DNA of 9,084 nucleotides, taken from the NCBI GenBank assembly GCA_019594195.1, contig JAFDTP010000068.1:1-9084 (forward strand). Reading direction: 5' to 3'. The translations under genes and the position numbers were made by a program. Position 1 is the stretch's first letter; every line of letters starts with the position of its first letter. Below the pieces are notes generated by a model that saw only the letters and a program-made list of their open reading frames with translations, ran no database searches and had not been told where the DNA came from. This stretch comes from Thermoplasmata archaeon. Lineage in GTDB: Archaea > Thermoplasmatota > Thermoplasmata > Halarchaeoplasmatales > Halarchaeoplasmataceae. This document shows positions 6,501-9,084 of this stretch, piece after piece.

Positions 6501-6775
6501 TCGAAGCAGTTGGTCATGGTAAAAAGGCCGCTAAGGAGATAGATGTTGAACTCATGGGAGAAGAAAGGATGGAAAAACTGCAAAGTATCAATACATACGA
6601 GTATTCCATGGAGGCACCTGATAACGAACATTATATCCCTAGAGCAGAATTACAATCGACCCCTTCAGAAGAAAGAAAAGGTAATTTCAAGGAAGTTATT
6701 CAATGTATGGATAGGGATTGTGCTGTAAAAGAGGCAAAACGCTGTCTTAGATGTGATATCTCGGAGGAGGAATAA
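3590..6775 (+). CDS. NuoF-like FMN/NAD(H) module fused to GltD/NfnB-like FAD/NADP(H) module
   Basis: This is a 1061-residue fusion. Residues 27-112 form a thioredoxin-like domain with three cysteines (C34, C73, C77). Residues 200-375 are the FMN/NAD(H) domain (GLRGRGGAGFPTGLKW, CNADEGDPGAYMDR, GAGAFVCGEE, then EGNRGEPRPRPPFP), followed by an SLBB-like region at 395-460. The N3-type [4Fe-4S] site is C498, C501, C504 and C544. From about 574 the protein becomes a GltD-like oxidoreductase. It has eight Cys at C574-C638 (typically two [4Fe-4S] clusters in the family), a FAD Rossmann motif (VGIVGGGVAG, 681-690), an NADP-type Rossmann motif (GGGNVAVDMART with YRREEVDMPA, about 815-848) and the closing FAD motif FAGGDAVLGPATVIEA. 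A C-terminal tail adds C1039, C1044, C1052 and C1055. The inferred role is to join the hydrogenase to NAD(H) at FMN and NADP(H) at FAD. It starts at ATG after GGTGA, 8 nt after the preceding gene. Confidence 0.93.
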   Translation: MTVKTIKDLEEMAKIGEQEIYSDNPQIIFGFATCGIAAGAEDVVDFTKEYLKKKDIRSKLKSIGVPEVKSVGCIGMCHAEPLVDIKLPDKPRITYCNIDENKMKRILDEHLINGRPLKEYALGQLSDELSECEQGRIKFSWEFEDIPSLNEIPFLSKQVRVALRNCGVIDPESITEYSARGGYQSAFNALNKMTPEEVIEEVKESGLRGRGGAGFPTGLKWQFARDAEGDQKYVICNADEGDPGAYMDRAVLEGDPHSVIEGMIIGGYAIGATTGYIYVRAEYPLAIKRLKKAIQDAEEYGILGENIMGSDFSFELKIMEGAGAFVCGEETALMGSIEGNRGEPRPRPPFPANSGLFEKPTNINNVETWANLPLIFEKGADWFSNMGTEKSKGTKVFSLVGNIKRAGLVEIPMGTQMKDIIYEIGGGMQNDRDFKAVQTGGPSGGCIPLDYLDVEVDYENLDELGSIVGSGGMVAMDEDTCMVDIARYFLEFCVDESCGKCTPCRMGTRRMLEILERIVMGEAEMKDLDTLEHLAKQVRDGSLCALGGTAPNPVLTTLRYFRDEYEQHIEKKKCPASSCAALFISPCQDTCPAGTNVPAQLSLIQEGRIGEAYEIQREDNPFPGICGRVCDHPCEDRCQRSQLDRSVSVMAQHRYCADKVYSDEIDYRPETSRLDPTGKHVGIVGGGVAGLTTAYFLKRLGHEVTIYEAQSKLGGMLRWGIPEYRLPRDVLDWEIQQIIDLSVNVELNTSVGKDISFGEIKDEHDAVFLGIGAQNDRSLNLENEDKPGILKGMELLDKVNKGEEIDLGDRILIVGGGNVAVDMARTANRLGCEKVIIAYRREEVDMPAYPEEIEEAKKEGIEFHFLLSPEEIIVEDGRATGMVFTKTKMGEYTKWGRRKPVPVEYEKVIFKADNIITAIGQEVDTSFAEELADELTDERGRRVKVDPYTMETSQPKIFAGGDAVLGPATVIEAVGHGKKAAKEIDVELMGEERMEKLQSINTYEYSMEAPDNEHYIPRAELQSTPSEERKGNFKEVIQCMDRDCAVKEAKRCLRCDISEEE
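6763..6770 (+). promoter_or_regulatory. Ribosome-binding site inside the previous gene's end
   Basis: GGAGGAGG lies 6 nt before ATG 6777 and within the last codons of the NuoF-GltD fusion. It decides the start at 6777 over the in-frame ATG at 6753, which would overlap the upstream gene and has no such site. Confidence 0.75.
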
Positions 6776-6776
6776 A

Positions 6777-7463
6777 ATGAATATCATAATCGATGATGAA
6801 CAATATGAATGCAAAACCGAACAGAAAGTGTACGATGTTGCTAAAGAGAATGGTATAAAGATTCCAACATTATGCCTGAATGAACTAAATTCGGATACGA
6901 GGCCCGCAGGATGTAGAATATGTGTCGTTGAGATAATCGACGATAATAACGAAGAACCAAATCTTGAGTCCAGCTGTACTTTGCCGGTCTCAGATGGGTT
7001 GGAAGTATCTACGAAGAACAAAGTGGTTTATGATGAAAGAAGAGAAGTTCTCGAATTATTGCTTTCTGAACACGAACAGGACTGTAGAAATTGTCAGATA
7101 AGCGGTGACTGCAGTTTTGCTGAGCTTTGCTTGAATTATGATATAGACGGAGTGTCAGTTTGCTCTGAATGTCCAAATCAAAAAGACGGATGTTTCCTTT
7201 CAAGAGGGATACTCTGTTTGGGCCCCATCACCTTTGCTGGATGTGATGCTTTCTGCACTCGACGTGGAGACCCATGCGAAGGTTGTTTCACTGTTCCAAG
7301 CAATGAGGATGTGCTAAAATTTGGCCTCCAAGCATTCGATGAGAACGACTTCACTAGAAAAGAGGTACTCGAAGCAGCTAAAGTCTTTTCCTATGAGGAT
7401 ATCGAGGTCCTTGAAAGGCTCATAGATGAAAATGATTTATTGAAAAAGGAGGTATCAGAATGA
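6777..7463 (+). CDS. HoxU-like [2Fe-2S]/His-Cys protein fused to [NiFe] small-subunit C-terminal cluster domain
   Basis: The 228-residue protein has two parts. Residues 1-80 are a plant-type [2Fe-2S] ferredoxin (C33, C46, C49, C67), followed by a NuoG-type HX3CX2CX5C cluster site (H99, C103, C106, C112), as in HoxU and the N-terminus of NuoG. Residues 126-171 carry eight further cysteines (C129, C132, C139, C147, C156, C160, C167, C170) in a pattern, with CLGPITFAGCDAFC, that matches the medial/distal [4Fe-4S] domain normally at the C-terminus of archaeal group 3 small subunits such as Pyrococcus sulfhydrogenase delta. The helical tail (175-228) also resembles that protein's end. It probably supplies the wire between the proximal cluster (subunit at 1594) and the flavins (subunit at 3590). 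The start is 1 nt after the previous stop; the 3' end overlaps the next gene by 4 nt (ATGA). Confidence 0.9.
   Translation: MNIIIDDEQYECKTEQKVYDVAKENGIKIPTLCLNELNSDTRPAGCRICVVEIIDDNNEEPNLESSCTLPVSDGLEVSTKNKVVYDERREVLELLLSEHEQDCRNCQISGDCSFAELCLNYDIDGVSVCSECPNQKDGCFLSRGILCLGPITFAGCDAFCTRRGDPCEGCFTVPSNEDVLKFGLQAFDENDFTRKEVLEAAKVFSYEDIEVLERLIDENDLLKKEVSE
7447..7453 (+). promoter_or_regulatory. Ribosome-binding site of the large-subunit gene
   Basis: AGGAGGT ends 6 nt before ATG 7460 and lies within the preceding coding sequence. It supports the overlapping ATGA start. Confidence 0.75.
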
Positions 7464-8770
7464 AAGAAGTTGATTTAGAAGTAGAACACGTGACCAGGGT
7501 AGAAGGACATGGTAATATTTTGATCAATGCGAAAGAAGGTGAACTTGAAGAAGTTCTGTGGGAGGTTTCAGAGGCACCTAGATATTTTGAAGCCCTTGTA
7601 AAAGACAAACCCTACGACCAAGTGGCTCAGATCACATCTAGGATATGTGGAATCTGTTCAATTGGGCATACTCTTACATCTCTCAAAGCGACGGAATCGG
7701 CTATGGATATCAAGATATCCGAACAGGACGAGATACTGAGAAAGTTAGCTCTACATGGAGAGAATATGCAGAGCCACATCCTACACATCGGTTATCTCGC
7801 CCTTCCCGATCTAGCTGGGAAGGACTCTATAATCCCTATGACCTCGTCACATCCTGAAGAGCTCAAGACCGTCATTGGGATACACAAATTAGCTAACGAG
7901 ATGTCTAGAATAATATGTGGTAGAACTACACATCCTCGCCGTTTGATACCAGGGGGGTTTTCGAAGATACCCTCACCGATGGAACTTGAAAAATTAAGAT
8001 CTGAATTAAAAGATTCGATCACTGATCTAAAGAATGTAGCATCCTTTGTAAAAGGCCTATCATCTGAATTGCCTGATTTTGAAAGGGAAACGGAGTTCAT
8101 ATCTTTGACGCACGATAAAGAATACCCGCTCTATGATGGAGAAATAGTCTCATCAGATAGTGGAACCACCTCTGTCGAAGATTACATGTCAGTAACCAAT
8201 GAATACGTCGTACCTCAATCTACTGCAAAGTATACAAAAAATAATCGTGAATCTTACATGGTCGGTGCTCTAGCTAGACTCAACAATAATTATGACAATC
8301 TAAGCCCATTAGCTATAGAAATTGCAGAGGATTTCGGTCTTTCTCCGACCTGTCACAATCCCTACATGAATACTATAGCTCAACTTGTTGAAGTTGTACA
8401 TAGCGTCGAAGACTCTATAGAGATTATCGATGAGGTGTTAGATAAAGGATTGGAAGAGCAAGGTTTACATCACAAACCCGATGTCGAGCCAAAAGCAGGA
8501 CGAGGTGTAGGTGCAATTGAAGTGCCTAGAGGCATCCTCTTCCATGATTATACCTATGATGAGGAAGGAAGATGTACAGATGCGAACTGCATAATACCAA
8601 CTAATCAAAATCATGGAAATATACAAAGAGATATGGAAAAAATGGTCCCTGATATGATAGGAGAAAAATCTGAGGATGAAATTGAACTTACTTTAGAGAT
8701 GCTAGTCAGAGCCTATGACCCATGTATTTCCTGTTCAACCCATGATCTGAAAATCAAGTTCATTGATTGA
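7460..8770 (+). CDS. [NiFe] hydrogenase large (catalytic) subunit, group 3
   Basis: The 436 residues fit group 3 cytosolic hydrogenases (Mvh, Frh, Hox and sulfhydrogenase alpha). Both Ni-binding motifs are intact: RICGIC with C63 and C66 (L1), and DPCISCSTH with C422, C425 and H428 (L2). RVEGHG near the N-terminus (12-18) is also conserved. The enzyme would oxidise or produce H2 at the NiFe(CN)2CO site in the cytosol. Only eight residues follow H428, so this would be the peptide removed by a HycI/FrcD-like maturation protease; that is family knowledge, and no such protease gene is in the window. The RICGIC form, rather than the RICSFC I recall for Pyrococcus sulfhydrogenase, leans toward Mvh/Hox-like relatives, but exact subgrouping needs a tree. 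It is the last gene of the operon. Confidence 0.95.
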   Translation: MKEVDLEVEHVTRVEGHGNILINAKEGELEEVLWEVSEAPRYFEALVKDKPYDQVAQITSRICGICSIGHTLTSLKATESAMDIKISEQDEILRKLALHGENMQSHILHIGYLALPDLAGKDSIIPMTSSHPEELKTVIGIHKLANEMSRIICGRTTHPRRLIPGGFSKIPSPMELEKLRSELKDSITDLKNVASFVKGLSSELPDFERETEFISLTHDKEYPLYDGEIVSSDSGTTSVEDYMSVTNEYVVPQSTAKYTKNNRESYMVGALARLNNNYDNLSPLAIEIAEDFGLSPTCHNPYMNTIAQLVEVVHSVEDSIEIIDEVLDKGLEEQGLHHKPDVEPKAGRGVGAIEVPRGILFHDYTYDEEGRCTDANCIIPTNQNHGNIQRDMEKMVPDMIGEKSEDEIELTLEMLVRAYDPCISCSTHDLKIKFID

Positions 8771-8845
8771 AAAGGGAATACTCAGCCAAAAACCCTTCAT
8801 TCCTCTATTATTTCTTATATGAACAAGCGAGAAAAGAAGTTTAGT

Positions 8846-8861
8846 TTTTAGAAATCTAAAA
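8846..8861. terminator. Possible weak bidirectional terminator palindrome
   Basis: TTTTAGA (8846-8852) and TCTAAAA (8855-8861) form a perfect palindrome with a 2-nt centre, between the stop codons of two converging genes. Just after the large-subunit gene there is also a pyrimidine-rich run (about 8797-8818), which suits archaeal oligo-T termination. The assignment rests on position; the stem is A/T-only and weak. Confidence 0.3.
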
Positions 8862-8867
8862 TAGAGT

Positions 8868-9084
8868 TCAGTCAATATTCAGTTTAGACAATAATTTTTC
8901 AAATTTCTGATCTACATCCTTGCTTTTTCTCTTCTCGAGCAGGAACATCAGCAGTTCAAATCTCATCAAAAGAGGATAACTCAATTCTCCCATCTGATCT
9001 TCAGCTTCTTCTATAGGATCGGAAACCTTTTCTTTCAACTCCACAAATATATTAGAGAGGATATCGATGATCTCCTCTACCTCT
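8868..9084 (-). CDS. 3' end of an unrecognised helical protein gene (partial)
   Basis: On the minus strand a frame is open from the window edge (9084) to TGA at 8868-8870, giving the last 71 residues. The translation is rich in Glu, Lys and Leu, looks all-helical (LSNIFVELKEKV, then YPLLMRFELLMFLLEKRKSK) and has no Cys and no evident membrane span. Codon use resembles the operon. It converges on the hydrogenase operon, 97 nt from its end, so it is a separate transcription unit. No start is in the window and I recognise no family. Confidence 0.6.
   Translation of the reverse strand, partial: EVEEIIDILSNIFVELKEKVSDPIEEAEDQMGELSYPLLMRFELLMFLLEKRKSKDVDQKFEKLLSKLNID

Noticed and set aside
6753..6776. 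Upstream ATG for the HoxU-like gene
   Set aside because: It would add eight residues (mostly Arg/Lys) before the conserved ferredoxin start and overlap the previous gene; GGAGGAGG is placed correctly for ATG 6777 instead.
8771..8867. Strong intrinsic hairpin terminator after the large-subunit gene
   Set aside because: The GGG/CCC pair near 8775-8797 has a long loop and few pairs; only T-rich tracts and a weak A/T palindrome are present, so only the latter was listed, at low confidence.
1..9084. tRNA, rRNA or CRISPR array
   Set aside because: No cloverleaf-like sequence, rRNA motif or regularly spaced direct repeats were seen by eye on either strand; a covariance-model scan was not possible.

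Overview
The window looks archaeal. Arg is mostly coded by AGA/AGG and Ile often by ATA. The likely promoter is a BRE/TATA pair, and most genes start behind GGAGG or GGTGA ribosome-binding sites. The closest relatives I recognise are group 3 (Mvh/Frh/sulfhydrogenase-like) archaeal [NiFe] hydrogenases. The proteins are low in GC and rich in Asp/Glu. I cannot name the genus; an anaerobic, H2-metabolising euryarchaeon- or Thermoplasmatota-like organism is a guess.

Positions 1-1241 are a genomic graveyard. First comes a decayed DDE transposase (60-414), interrupted by short perfect hairpins. Directly abutting it is the C-terminal two thirds of a broken MgtE-type Mg2+ transporter (416-1241, several frameshifts and stops). 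From 1242 to 1408 there is an imperfect inverted repeat and a probable BRE/TATA promoter, followed by a 56-codon small ORF (1409-1579) whose stop codon overlaps the ribosome-binding site of the next gene.

Positions 1594-8770 are one tightly packed five-gene operon with overlaps or gaps of 8 nt or less. It encodes an unusual soluble hydrogenase complex: (1) a [NiFe]-hydrogenase small-subunit N-domain fused to a 2x[4Fe-4S] ferredoxin domain and a compact [FeFe]-hydrogenase H-domain-like module; (2) a NuoE/HoxE-type [2Fe-2S] protein; (3) a 1061-residue fusion of a NuoF/HoxF-type FMN/NAD(H) module with a GltD/NfnB-like FAD/NADP(H) module; (4) a HoxU-like [2Fe-2S]/His-Cys cluster protein that carries the missing medial/distal cluster domain of the [NiFe] small subunit; (5) the [NiFe] large subunit with all four active-site cysteines.

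The inferred design is as follows. H2 is handled at the NiFe site of subunit 5. Electrons pass through a proximal cluster in subunit 1 and the split-off clusters of subunit 4 to flavins in subunit 3, where NAD(H) and probably NADP(H) react. The ferredoxin/FeFe-like module of subunit 1 gives a second branch, either a second H2 site or a ferredoxin-facing electron relay. This is the standout system of the window: a hybrid [NiFe]/[FeFe] hydrogenase with a split small subunit. Archaeal hybrid hydrogenases have been reported recently (from memory, not checked), so the broad class may be known. The split, the Asp at the proximal cluster and the degenerate H-cluster surroundings deserve attention here. 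No maturation genes (hyp, hydEFG) are in the window.

After 8770 there is a short convergent intergenic region and the 3' end of an unrecognised minus-strand gene (8868-9084).
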